64,000 nucleotides of DNA from Larimichthys crocea. Taxonomy: Eukaryota > Chordata > Actinopteri > Sciaenidae. Location of the stretch: positions 958,486 to 1,022,485 of the forward strand of contig NC_040026.1 of assembly GCF_000972845.2 (NCBI RefSeq), given 5' to 3'. This document shows, in pieces, positions 27,117 to 60,521 of the stretch. The stretch's first letter is position 1, and the number at the start of each line of letters is the position of its first letter. The notes below the pieces were generated by a model. It saw nothing but the letters and a program-made list of their open reading frames with translations. It was not told the origin of the DNA and ran no database searches. The translations under genes and the position numbers were made by a program.

Positions 27117-27928
27117 CAAGAGAGCTGGGGGAAGGGTACATCCAGTCAGCAATCCAGCCAGCCCATCCTGGCTTCAGATTACATTTTGTTTCCTTAGGCA
27201 CCAGAAAACAAACCACTAACACTCTGTGTATCCAGTTACTGCGCTGCCCAAACACCACAGAACCTGGACATCACACAGCAGCACTCTAGCTCACTGTGTG
27301 CATGTCCGTTTGATAAATAAAGAGTTATTACGACACCCCCGTTTCATTTCTCTCATTGTACTCCAATTTAAACATGCCGGCGAGCAGCGGCTGCCTGCGA
27401 CACAGACCATGAACAATAGAATACATAAACATCATATGTGAAGGTTAATCAGTGAGATTAAACATCCTGGAAATGTAGTAACTGTTTATTGCCACCATGT
27501 AGCATATCATCAACCAGTTACCCAATCCCCTCCTAGACTGGTGAACAACATTCAGTGTTGTCATTAAGTGCAAACTGAAATCTACACGATGCACTGAGCA
27601 GCGTTCCACAGAACCAATGGTGTAGCCAAATCTAGGGCTACAGATATGTGCCACATCTGTGCATCCAGATTAGAAGGTGAAAGCTCCTCTGCCATGTTTA
27701 TTCTGTGTCTCTGGTTTGTGTTTGTACGTTAAAACAATGCTGCTATTCACATGCCGACATACACACACAGCTTGGAAATATTTCTGCACCGGCTGAACTG
27801 CAGCACTGCAACAAGCATGCATGGGTTCTGTATGTGGAAGCTTCTTCCCTGCTCGTTTTCTGCTGATTAGCCACACAGAGATGAACCTCAGGCCACGGCC
27901 CGAAAAACAAACCAGCAGCGCTGCTACT

Positions 27929-27930
<2 letters not shown>

Positions 27931-27967
<37 letters not shown>
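27931..27967. repeat. (CA)n microsatellite
   Basis: Pure CA run. Confidence 0.96.
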
Positions 27968-27968
<1 letters not shown>

Positions 27969-28932
27969 CTGTAATGGAAAACAAAGGCTCCTATAGGCAA
28001 TGACCTGGCTGCCCTGCTCTTTCCATTCATTGTGAATCCAGATGAGTGTGGCAGTTTTATGCCTAATGTGTGAGTTTAGAGTTGTGCTGCTGAGCTGTGG
28101 GTAAACAGGGGGAATTACACTCCGCTGTGTAGCTGCTCTGTACGTCCCCACTGGTCAGATCCATCTATCAGCCTCTGTTGTTGCCATTTGAACCCGTCTG
28201 TTTTCTGTTTGAGACTGTGTTCCTGCAGCGCCAATACTGGGTCACTGCAAAGGAATTCATGGTGTCATTAATGGAGCACTGGATTTGAATAGTTGGTGGC
28301 ATTCTTGAACTTTTTCTTACGCCAGCAAAAACAGAGAGAGAGAAAAGCATTCTTCTTCCTTTAGAGGCGAGCTCATTTAGAGCACTGCGAGGTTTATCAG
28401 GTGGACAGCAGTCAGACATTGAGACAATGGATTGTCCTGGAAAATAAGAGCTGCACGGCCGCTGATGGGAACAGTTAGCTCAGATATAACAGCAAACAAA
28501 TGTGACTGACTCCTGTGCACATACTATTAGTTCATATCTGAAATAAGGAGCATGAAGATGGGAAAATAAATACCAGGACTGAGCCTCAACCTGCTGTTTC
28601 ACCACATCAGATACATTATATCATCTCCACTGACTGTTTATGAGCTTGTTGCATAATGTGGACGAAGGGTTAGGCAGTGAAGCAACTGAGCAGACGGAAT
28701 ACCCCAAACTAAATAAATAACGTGCCTGTTAGGCTACACTTTTTACACCACTGACTCTGGATCACATACAAAACACGCTCGGAAACAATTAAGCAGTAAT
28801 TGTAAGATTATTTATGCGTCCTCATTTTCATTGTTTCACCCACACGAGCCTAAGCCTGTCAAATTAATTTAATCTAGTGCGAGAGCAGATGTCTGACATT
28901 ACCTGACATGCTGTTAATAATACAGCATGAAC

Positions 28933-29011
28933 AGCAATAATTAATAATAATAATTAATAATAAGAATAATAATAATAATAATAATATAATAACAACAACA
29001 ACAACAATAAT
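28933..29011. repeat. (AAT)n/(AAC)n trinucleotide repeat
   Basis: AAT units, some imperfect, running into five AAC units. Confidence 0.95.
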
Positions 29012-29935
29012 AGCCTGTAAAGTGCAGTTATCATGGCTATGTTGTAGAAACATGTTATTGTACATTACATAATTACATATTTAACTGAGCTCTCTGATGT
29101 TTTCCTGCACAGTGACATATGATTGGATATAACCCGGACTATACACACACACACACAGTACACATGTACAGTACGAGTGTTGACCTCAGACTACAGCACA
29201 AAGTGCAGTGGGAGACCCCGCAGTGTGCAGCCATTGTGTAAAGTGTGCACAAAGTAGCGAGCTAATGAAAGGCACTGTCAGGTTTATCAGGTGGAGAGTG
29301 CTTGGACCTCTCAGATGACGTGTGAGCTAACAGCTGCAGGACATCTTCCAACTGCCTGTGTTGTCCGAACCACCCCAAAAATAATCAGCTCTCAGGCATT
29401 TAAGATGAGGGAGGGTCAGTAAATCCTTCATTTGTAAAGCTGCGAGCAGAAAATAACTGCCACAGTGTGAAAATCTAGTTACTGGTTAGTTTCAATCTAC
29501 CAATCAAGTGACGGACTGTCAGCTCAATGAGTGTTCGGCTTCATGAGAACAGAGTTCATGACTGAAAAGCTGCAGTGTGATGGATACTCTTGTTGATTTG
29601 AGATATTTGGTCCTAATGGGTGGTGTCTCAGACTCATCGCTACATCAATACATGGTCACACTGATTGACTTGTTTAGACTGCATTATATTTCCACTAATA
29701 TATATTACTATGATGAGCCTCAGTGAGCTGTTGCTCACCCAGTACACTCCTGCACTGCTGGCCTATCTGACCACAGACACTTGACAAAGGCCTGACAGCT
29801 TGGCTTGACACACTTCGTCTAATCTAATCTCCAATCCTGCTTCACTGTATTCACTCAGCTAGTTAAGCTCCTTGCTAATGAGACTGTGCCCCATTGTATG
29901 GAATTAAAGCAGAACACTACTCACTGCCTAAATCA

Positions 29936-29937
29936 CA

Positions 29938-29980
<43 letters not shown>
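29936..29980. repeat. (CA)n microsatellite
   Basis: Pure CA run of about 43 bases. Confidence 0.97.
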
Positions 29981-29982
<2 letters not shown>

Positions 29983-31674
29983 GTTCAATTCTACAAGGGA
30001 ATTAGGAAGCATGTTTGTTGTGCTACATAAACAGCTACATGTAATACGCTGCGCAGGCGGGGGGACATGAGTGTTCAGCTATGATAATGTAATCGATTGA
30101 GGAGATGACGCCGCTTTACGACTGCTGTGAAAACGCAGACGACGTAGTGTAAACATGGGAGAATGACATGAAAGATACGAAGATGTGATGAATCCTGGGA
30201 CTGATCTGCCACAGACAGCACCGTGAGCAGCCCTGTGACACGTACGCCAGATTCAATCCATGCTTTATAAAAAAAAACACACAAGAACTGAACTACCTCT
30301 GACGGATCACAAATTAGACACACACACAAAAAGAGCAGTCCTTTGACCGTTAGATGAGAATATTTGCTAGAACATGTAATATCATGTGTACAGTGAAATG
30401 ACAGCACAGAATGAAGTGTGTTGGGCTCTGGCCAGTTATCTGCATAGGCAGATAGAAGGATTGTGTGAACAAAAGAAAACGGGGAACAGGCACACTGTAC
30501 ACTGAGACAGTACTGTGGATTTGTCAGCCAGGGGCTTGTCAGGGCAAATATTTCATTGTTTGCTGGTTTTGGCATGTTAACCCATTATGAAAATAGCTCT
30601 CTCTCTCTCTCCCCCTCTCTCTCTCTTTTTTTTTGAAGAATGAAAAAGGAGGAGGAAAATTCAGACCAATATATTGCCAAGATTTTCATCCACCCCTGCC
30701 TGCCTGCCTGCTGACTGTCTAAAGAATGCAATAATTAACGTTACACCTCGAGCAGGATCTGTGTCTGCTCCTGAGAGCTCAGGCAGTGACAATATGGAGC
30801 TGTCTTCAGACTGAAGACAATATTTTACATGAAGACAAACTGCCCATTGTTCAGCCTGCAGCGAGCCAGTTTGATGTTTTTACAAGTCCCAGCATTCCTG
30901 CAGCCCCTGTCCAAGTCGGAGCTGCTCGTAGTCTGCCAGAAAAACACACGGAGACGAAGATCACGCTCAAATAACGTGGATTGTGAGCAATAAGCACGAG
31001 GTAACGGGGGGGGTTAGGGAACGTAAAGGGCTGGGGGGGATCTAGAAAGCCACCCTTACCACAGTCAGCTGATTTGCAGTATACAGCAGATTAGAGCATT
31101 CAGCTGCTCGGGACTCGAATTCCGACACAAAATGCGGCCGGACAGACGGACAGACAGACAACACGACAGGAGCTCACATTCCAGCAGATGCTCCTTCGTT
31201 TCAAATGAACGCTTTACATGATGCCTTATGGCTTAAAGACACGGTGTGTGTACATGCAGCACACCGTGCTTCCATCAGCACCTTATGAGAACATTGGAGT
31301 GTGTGTCAGGCAGTGAATGTGTATGAGCGAGCTAACTTTGAATACATGGATGTAAATAAGCAGTGACTTACGTTAGCTGTTTGCTCCCGTAAAGCCCTGC
31401 TGGCAGCCTGCCTCTCATTAACTGTGCTCAGATAACTAGTCCAACTTACACACAGGAATGACAGACACTTTGGTGAAACCAGGTGAAATCCAAGCGGCAC
31501 TCACTGCTCCACACGGCCATAATAACAGCTACGTTCAGAGAAAGCCACAGAATAATGTCCGCCTGGCAAAGCCTGCAACACCGCCTCGCTGGCTAGCCAC
31601 CAACCACAGAGATTTTACCATTTGCTTTGCATGTAACAGACCAGAGAAGAGGACGAAGTCAGCGTTTTCCTTAC

Positions 31675-31830
31675 CGTCAGGTCGGGGTTGTCGCTGTCAC
31701 GGTGGTTAACGGCTCGTATGACCCCGGACCTCCACGGCCACCGACCGATGTCGCCAATTTCAGGCGGCTCGTCCCCGCTGACACAGAGGAACCGCTTCCC
31801 GACCAGCTCCGGCCGAGCCTCGACTGCCAT
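31675..31830 (-). CDS. jmjd1c: jmjd1c coding exon 1 (N-terminal 52 residues; gene partial)
   Basis: The minus-strand ATG (31,830-31,828) has G at -3 and G at +4. It opens 52 codons starting MAVEARPELVGKRFLC and ending RAVNHRDSDNPDLT, followed at once by a consensus donor GTAAGG (reading down from 31,674). The pattern LVGKRFL, then W..GVIRAV, then HRDS-NPDL matches the N-terminus of JMJD1C/KDM3C as I remember it, and fits the relatives KDM3A and KDM3B less well. The phase-0 exon end after DLT also fits the known protein, which continues VYVEFDD. JMJD1C is a large nuclear Jumonji-domain chromatin/co-regulator protein. Its zinc finger and JmjC domain lie far downstream and are not in this window. 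The head-to-head neighbour reep3 supports the call. No second exon was seen leftward to position 1, so intron 1 is probably over 31 kb. Confidence 0.85.
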
Positions 31831-32200
31831 GGCCCTTCGCTGGTCAAAACCCCCCCTCGAAAAAACTTCCCAACAACGACGCCCTTACAGACCTGTCATT
31901 TACGACATCAAATCAGCTAGAAAGAATCCAACAATAGAAAGAAAAATAAAAAAAAACTAAAGTTGTTCGTTGCTAAACGCTGAAAAACCGACCCGGGGGA
32001 TTTAAATGTGTAGCAGTCTCCACCCGCTCGAGCGTCAGTCTCTTTTCTCCTCGTGAAAAAACGGTGGAACACTGAGCCGCATCACCGCCGCCATCCATAC
32101 TCGTGTTTCTCCGCTGGATCCCAAGGCATTCACGGGCCGCACCACTGTTGTGTCCCTCCGCTCAATTCAACCCCATTGGTACTATTTTCGCACAAATTAC
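31831..32200 (-). promoter_or_regulatory. jmjd1c: jmjd1c 5' leader and CpG-rich promoter region
   Basis: The stretch upstream of the jmjd1c ATG is rich in CpG compared with its flanks. On the minus strand it carries a GATGGCGGC motif (32,095-32,087) resembling the YY1 elements found near transcription starts. An inverted CCAAT box (ATTGG on +) sits at 32,175-32,179, about 80 bases farther upstream. There is no convincing TATA box, which fits a CpG-island housekeeping-type promoter. The transcription start itself cannot be placed from sequence alone. I infer it is near 32,100. Confidence 0.55.
31973..32098 (-). CDS. possible upstream ORF in jmjd1c leader (41 codons)
   Basis: A minus-strand ATG at 32,098 in a strong context (A at -3, G at +4) overlaps the YY1-like motif. 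It opens 41 codons beginning MDGGGDAAQC and stops at 31,973, about 140 bases before the jmjd1c start codon. If transcription starts upstream of 32,098 this would be a non-overlapping uORF that could reduce jmjd1c translation. It has no recognisable domain. Whether it is transcribed depends on the unknown start site. Confidence 0.3.
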   Translation of the reverse strand: MDGGGDAAQCSTVFSRGEKRLTLERVETATHLNPPGRFFSV

Positions 32201-33568
32201 ACCTACAGCTGCTCCTGCTGTAGTCGAACAACACCCGCACGAATACTGTGAGCAAGTACAAGCAACCTCTGTTTGTTGTGAAACGCAGTACTGCCATTCT
32301 AGTGCCAATGTCACTGCTGCTATTATAAACAACAGCTGTCATACAGACTTTAAGAATGTTGATGATATCGTAATACATGTATAATAATGCGTTTTGTGTG
32401 CTGTAACCATTTCCTTTGTTTGAAATTACTAGTCTATCTCATCCTGTTATCATATCTTGTACACTTCATTTTTTTAAATCCCCATTTGTACCACAGACTT
32501 GGTGTATACAGTATGTGGTCAGACAACAATGTGTCACTAATAAAAATACATTTCCAGTTTAACCAGGTTTTAGATATTTTATTTTATTTGTCCTTTAACC
32601 CATATTCACACATTTCATTCTTTTCTGGTTTAAAGTCTGTTTCATGTCTTTTATTTCAGTTCCAATGTGCAAAATGTGACACAGTAGCTCTACATTTGTG
32701 TCCTGTGTGCAAAACAGAGTTAACTAACCTTGTTGGACCACCTTGGGTAAATAAGAGTTACATGAACAAAATGAATGAATAACCTCCATGTATGGACACT
32801 TCATTACATGTAAGTGCTCTAAGGGAGTAAATATTGCTGAAGTGGTGTGTAATGGACCACATATGTGGTTTAACAGGCTCTGTTTATTACAAACCACTTA
32901 TATTGTGTACTATGGAAATAAACTGTTGTACTTGTGTAATCCATTACAGTGAACATCAAATCGGTGTTAATCTCTGTCAGTTATACTATTGTTTGAGGGA
33001 AAGCACTGCACATTTTGCACGCGAGTCTGTGCTTAATCTGCATTACTGCATGCATTATTGGATTAAACAACTGAAGCCAGTGTTAAGAGCCTGCTAATTG
33101 ATTTTCATATCGCTTTGAAATGAATGAAAACTCACGGCTGTCCAATCAGTAGAGAGAAATACATCTATAAATGTAGATTAAATGTAATGTGAAGGTGTAG
33201 AACACATTCAACGTGGTGTGCAAAAATAAGAACTATTTAGAGTTCAAGAGCTGAAATAATCAAACGCACTGGTACAGACACTTAAAAATGACAATGGATT
33301 TTAAAGCCACCATCAGAACACAAGAGATGTTTAAATTTTCATTCACTATAATCTGCTGTTTATCTTAATCTTGCTCTATTGTATGTGAACATTTCATTCA
33401 TAATGCATCTGACATGTTTGGTCTCTTTCTTTCAGTGTGGATTTACTACAGTAGTTTGCAATGTCTTCCACTGAGGCCTCCTGGGCCATAAAGGAGCAAG
33501 ACACAGAGAGAGAATCAGTGAAGGAGAGAATAAGGCAGGGGAAGTGAAGGAGAACAAGAGAGGGAAGG

Positions 33569-33595
33569 TTTGTGTGTGTGTGTGTGTGTGTGTGT
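33569..33595. repeat. (TG)n microsatellite
   Basis: Short TG run within the jmjd1c-reep3 spacer. Confidence 0.93.
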
Positions 33596-34345
33596 ACTCT
33601 GTGCACTGTATGGAGAATTGCGCTCCCGTGTGCCTTTGCTAGTGTATGTATGTGTGTGTGTAAAGTGTAAGGATGTTAAGGACAGCATAGAGGCTTGTGT
33701 GTGAAGCATGTAGAAGGCAATCAGCCTGGAGCGACCTCCAGGGTGGAGATACAAGAGAGGAAGGAGATAGAAAGAGATGGAATGATGGAGAAAGAGAAGC
33801 AGGGGAAACACGGTCACAGTAAAGATACATGAGACAAAAGAGGCAAGAAAAAGAGGAAGAAGGAAAAGAAACAAGTAGAGCAGAAGTGCTGCCGTGGTGG
33901 AATAAGAAAATGAAACAACTGAAAGGAAAAGCACCATGGGTAACTATGAAGAAGTGAGACTAACATATTTCGTGTCTATTTACATATTGTGTCATGTTTC
34001 TTGAACAGGTGTAACATAAAACAGTTATTTCCTGACCAACAACAGCTGGATGTTTTTAGAGTTGAATGAAGGCACATTCAGCTAGCAGTTACCTCCTGCT
34101 TGCAATCTTTGTGTTAACTAGGTTGAATCCCAGGCCTCTGACTCATGGGGACAATGGCAAAAAGTCACAAAAAGTTGGAGAGCTCCTTTAATCCGCAGAG
34201 AAACCCACAGCCATATTTGGAGGGATGTTTGTGTTGCTCAAAGGGATTGTTCAACAATGCAGATCATATCTCAGTCTTATGTGTGTGTGTGTGTGTGTGT
34301 GTGTTAAGCAAAAACAGTGTGGCGGTCAAATTTGTACACTGTAAC

Positions 34346-34595
34346 GGACCAGTGTGTAAGATTTAATGGCATCTAGTGGTGTGGATTGCAACCCTCTACC
34401 CTAGTACTCCAGTTCCAAAATATGGCAATGTGGTGGACTCCATGGAAGTGGACCTGCAGCATCTGTAGATGCAAAAGGCTCATTCTAAGTAACAAAAACA
34501 TAATAATTCTTGTAATTCTTGAAAACATAGGTTAGGAATGTTCAGTTTCAGCATCATTCTATAAATAGAGCCACCTAAATCTGACACACTGGACC
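34346..34595 (+). mobile_element. MITE-like element with about 20-bp terminal inverted repeats (250 bp)
   Basis: The left end GGACCAGTGTGTAAGATTTA and the reverse complement of the right end, GGTCCAGTGTGTCAGATTTA, match at 18 of 20 positions. Internal blocks GGCATCTAGTGGTG and GGCTCATTCTAAGTAACAAA are familiar from a very common teleost MITE family. No coding sequence is present. I could not define a target duplication, so the superfamily is left open. It lies in the spacer between jmjd1c and reep3. Confidence 0.65.
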
Positions 34596-35304
34596 TTTAA
34601 TACAGTTTAATACACAATTTACTGTGAATTTAGACACAACAAAATGTAAAGCTTTTCCCTCAGTCTTACCTATATGGACAGTGGCAGTAAATATAGCTAA
34701 CACACAGACTGCACAATTTTAATTTGTATTGTTTAATTTTTGTACAAACCATCAGAATCATATAAAACACAAAAAGGTCACATGTTCATATTAATATGTG
34801 AGTGTAAGAAGAACTGTTCTAAGGGCTGTAATGTGTTCACCTGGAATTCTTTGAAGCTCTCGATTAGACCAGTTATGAGTGGAAGTGTTTGCTTAAGATA
34901 TTGAGGAGCCACCCTTTAAGTAAAAGAGATTTAAACAGAATACAATACAAACAGAATTTTTTGCCAGATTTAAACTGGCAGTCCTACCAAGTACCTAATC
35001 AGAATTAAAGAACAATGTGTGGCTGCAGGTATGTAATCTAGGTTAGTCAGATATCATTGTATGGCCTCATATTACAGTTGTTTCATTCCAAGATTTTGCA
35101 ACTCTTTATGACATTATACAGTAGTGTGAGGTTAGCAGTGGAGCAGCTGAATGTGTTTTCTGCTCAGCTGTGACCCTCTGATGGTGCCCCAGACAGGCAG
35201 TGTGACCAGAGTGGCTCCACTGGGAATCTCCCTCACACTGCTGCACACTGCAGCAGTCGCCTTCATGAATAACAAGTAGCTCTGAAGCCAACCCCCCTTC
35301 CTTC

Positions 35305-35308
<4 letters not shown>

Positions 35309-35346
<38 letters not shown>
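35309..35346. repeat. (CA)n microsatellite
   Basis: Pure CA run in the intergenic spacer, about 0.8 kb upstream of the reep3 promoter region. Confidence 0.96.
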
Positions 35347-35347
<1 letters not shown>

Positions 35348-36129
35348 CATATGTACACAAAACATGCACATATCTGCATGTGGTCACAAACATGCACATC
35401 TGCAAATATATAATGTCACAAGCTCATAGCTGCACAGGCTCACACACAAACACAGACTTTTATGTGCACGGAAATCATTATCCACACACACAGATGGACA
35501 TGCACACACAAAGAGAAAGACATGCTGAAGCTCACAGATGGGGTTTGCGTCTGCCAAGTGCTATGTATGGAAAACTGTAATGAATATGATTATGGCTAAA
35601 GACTAGTGTGGTTTACATAATGAGTAAGACAAAGGCAGTCCAATGAGTTCAGGTATCCAGCTGCTCCAGACGAGGATAAATCAATCAGATCATTTCTTAA
35701 CCTTCTGCACGACAGTAAACATAGATGAAAGTGAGTACTGCAAGTCAAGAAGCATAATTGGAATAACATGACAAAATATTATAAAAATAATATGTGCATT
35801 ATTTAAAGGAAAAAGCTGTACTGCAAAAATATTGACCACGGGATATGAAGAAATAATAAAGAATACCAGAAATGTGCAAGAGACAGGCGATAAGGTAACA
35901 CACTGATTCAGGTTTGTAATGTTACATTCAAATGAAATCCTATATTGCATGCATGATACAGAAATCTATATAAATATCAACAACACAGTGAGTATGGGAA
36001 ACAAACAGGACCCCCAGGTTCAGTATGGGTGTATGTATAAGTAAGAAATGCATCATAAACAGAGATTATATTTAACATTTTATTATGTATTGTATTACTT
36101 GTATTACTTGTAGTCTTCCACCATTTACG

Positions 36130-36748
36130 TGATAGGGAAATGCTTCCCCAACAACAACAGCGCTCGGAACATCCACAGAACCCTGCTGCTCTCTCCCGTT
36201 GGTTAGAATTCGCCACGAATCCAAGATAGACCAATTAGAGCGAAGATCGCTGAGTTTAAAATTCCACCGCTTCCACTAAAACGCATAAGTCACATGGGCA
36301 AACGAGGCCAACCAATTGTAATTTGCGTTTGTTGTAAACAGACCGAGCTGGCCAATAGCAGGGTCCAGAGGTTGTGCTTTTCCTGTTGACGTCAGGGACT
36401 AGCTGGGCACCGTTCTGGTGCCAGGAACTGAGGAGTGAAGTGTAGAAGGAAGGAGGAAACCAGGAGGGAACCAGGAGGGAACCAGGAGGGAAGAGGACAC
36501 TGCAACAAAACAGCACGAGTCACACCGGACAGAGACCCCGTCGCTGAGTTATGCTCGCAGAGGCAGAGCAGTGAGGTGGAGCGTTTCTCAGACATGCTGT
36601 GTTCTCGGTGTTCGCTCAGATAGCGAGCTGCTCCCGGACCCGCTCATCCAAGTTTCGGCTGTAGAAGTTTCCAGCGGCTCGGCTAACCTTTGACGTTACC
36701 ACCGGGGCTGCGCTCCACTCCTGACCGAACACAACAGAGACAGAAAGC
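36130..36748 (+). promoter_or_regulatory. reep3: reep3 promoter and 5' leader (three CCAAT boxes, palindromic CRE)
   Basis: Three CCAAT pentamers lie at 36,231, 36,312 and 36,352. A perfect cAMP-response-element palindrome TGACGTCA is at 36,387-36,394. CpG density rises from here to about 37,140. No TATA box is placed convincingly. NF-Y plus CREB/ATF sites spaced this way are typical of vertebrate CpG promoters, and ATF-type control would suit an ER protein, but that link is inference. The transcription start is probably between 36,400 and 36,550. Confidence 0.5.
36444..36498 (+). repeat. short minisatellite in the reep3 leader
   Basis: About three near-perfect copies of an 11-base unit (ACCAGGAGGGA) lie in a purine-rich stretch just downstream of the CRE. 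They fall inside the likely 5' untranslated region. Confidence 0.75.
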
Positions 36749-58461
<21,713 letters not shown>

Positions 58462-59076
58462 GCAAGTCAACACTAAATCTCCTGTGACATTTGTTTGAAG
58501 GTGCTGCATTTTACTGTCTGTTTTATTGATTATTAATTACTACATGTATTATTTTACTCTTTCAAAAACAGCTGAGGGAGGTTGCACCTTTATATCTCAC
58601 TCTTGTGCTATTTCATCAAATGAAGACATTTCCCATCATGCCATTGCTTCATGTTCCCCCTCCCTAACATCTATGTCTTCACTGAGGAGGATGCACATTT
58701 TGAGATCTGCCTTTGTATGGATGTGTGAAAGCTTTAGTCCTCTTTGCTCAGATACAACAGCACCCTCTATCTGTTTTCTCCAGTCCAGCACTTGAGCAGA
58801 TTGTATGGCCACATTCAACCTGTTGGCTCAGCATGTACGCACTAAACGTGCTAAATCACACACAAATCACAAGAGAACACAAAAAGAAATAGTGTTGTTG
58901 GTGTGTAAATGAATGTAGGAGAGCTGCATTAAAATCCATAGCCAATCTGAATAAAGTCTTGATGAGATCGTATCTGAAACACTGTGCTCGTGTAAACATA
59001 TCCACTGTGGGTGTGTCTCTGAAGCACCATATAGTCCCTCAGCTACCACTCAGGGCATAGTCAGTATAAATTAAGT

Positions 59077-59101
59077 GTGCGTGCGTGCGTGTGTGCGTGC
59101 G

Positions 59102-59139
<38 letters not shown>
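59077..59139. repeat. (GTGC/GT)n microsatellite
   Basis: GTGCGTGC units followed by pure GT, downstream of reep3 exon 5. Confidence 0.95.
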
Positions 59140-59141
<2 letters not shown>

Positions 59142-60481
59142 AACTGGTTTCATCAGCATTGCGTGAATACCTGAGTGTATCACATAATCCCTGCTGATCT
59201 CCTGTCTGAGGCTTCGCTGCACTGAGGTAATCCCAGGCAGTGGGAATCTACTACTAAAGTCAGACTGTCAGAGCCACATCCACAGCAGAATCCCACTAGC
59301 ACAGATATGATTTAGCTTGGTACGTGATACCCGGATCATTGAGTGACTCTAATTATCATGTATAGCCAAATCTGAATGAAGACAATCAAGATGCACAAAC
59401 AAATTCTCTTTAGGAAGGAAAAGCAGTCAGAGCAATCGATTGTGTTCTTGTTGAGGTCGGCTCCAGACAGAAAGAGAGCAAGGAAGTATTGTTTCATCTT
59501 TTACTGATTCATATCTCTTGATGTCAAATGTTCATATTCTTCTTATTCATCTGATAAAATGTTCAGATGGAATGATCTTAAACTTATAATTCCCCAACCT
59601 TACCATTTTTTAAACTGGACAATGAATTACTGGATATCAAACACTGTATTGTCAGCCAAATTTCATTTTCATTCATGGATTTATGATCATATTTGAGATA
59701 TGATGTTTGCCTAACTGGATTAAACCACCTGGTTTCTAGTCCATTTCATTTCAGCTGATATGACACATTCTGCTAATGCCAACTTAGATCACCAAGATAG
59801 CTTGTGTACCAGCAGCTATGTAAACAACACAGTCTAAATAATAATAGATGCTGATTTTACAGTTGATATCAATTCATTAGTTTTTCTAATTGCTGTTGTA
59901 GTTGATGCTCATACATATGTGGCAGACAGTGATCAGATGTTTACATGCTTCCATAGTCTTTGCCCAGCATTTTCAACTTTCTTAAAACCAGGACCATAAC
60001 TCCAGATTTCTGAAACCAGAATATGATGTGTACATTATGCAAATGCATAAACGAGATATTTTAAACACTGGATAACAGACACAGCAGCGTAAACGTAATC
60101 TCATGACTCCCATTAGGACGTCTGAGGGAAAACTATCCTCTGTTAAAATGCCACAAGACAGGAAATTCCATTTCTTCTCTTTGATTGCTCATGTCCTCTG
60201 GCTCTGTTCCAGCTCCCTGCTTTCTAACTGGGACACTGTTACTCTTCAATTCAATTAGTCTGTGTTGGACTTCAAAAATAGCCACAATGAGGTTGTGAGG
60301 TTGTCACAATATCAGAGTTTTAAACTTTGATACAATACCAGAATAAAAATAATACTTGACACCTCTTTAGATAACATGGCACAAAGAAGAAGTCCACTGA
60401 ACACATACGTTTGTATGGAACATTGAAATAATGCTACTGTTCAGGCTATTTTCTGTCCCTACAGAACCTCTGATACTATCA

Positions 60482-60482
<1 letters not shown>

Positions 60483-60521
<39 letters not shown>
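60483..60521. repeat. (TG)n microsatellite
   Basis: Pure TG run in the intron after reep3 exon 5. Confidence 0.97.

Larger units (their letters stand above)
24470..31674. other. presumed jmjd1c intron 1, promoter-proximal part
   Basis: Mostly unique-looking non-coding sequence with three dinucleotide tracts and one AAT tract. A purine-rich stretch lies near 25,020-25,180. The 166-codon minus-strand frame at 30,075-30,575 has no recognisable domain and is judged chance. Confidence 0.55.
32201..36129. other. intergenic spacer between divergent jmjd1c and reep3
   Basis: AT-rich sequence with one MITE (34,346-34,595) and three short dinucleotide tracts. A frame at 32,387-32,782 has a Cys-pair pattern discussed in the findings but no supported gene. 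Confidence 0.6.

Noticed and set aside
30075..30575. 166-codon minus-strand open frame
   Set aside because: No domain, no splice context and no biased composition suggesting coding. It lies in presumed jmjd1c intron 1 and is best read as a chance frame.
36596..36623. Upstream ATG in the reep3 leader (ATGCTGTGTTCTCGG at 36,595)
   Set aside because: It stops within a few codons and is out of phase with the clear MVSW start at 36,749. At most it is a minimal uORF and depends on the unknown start site.
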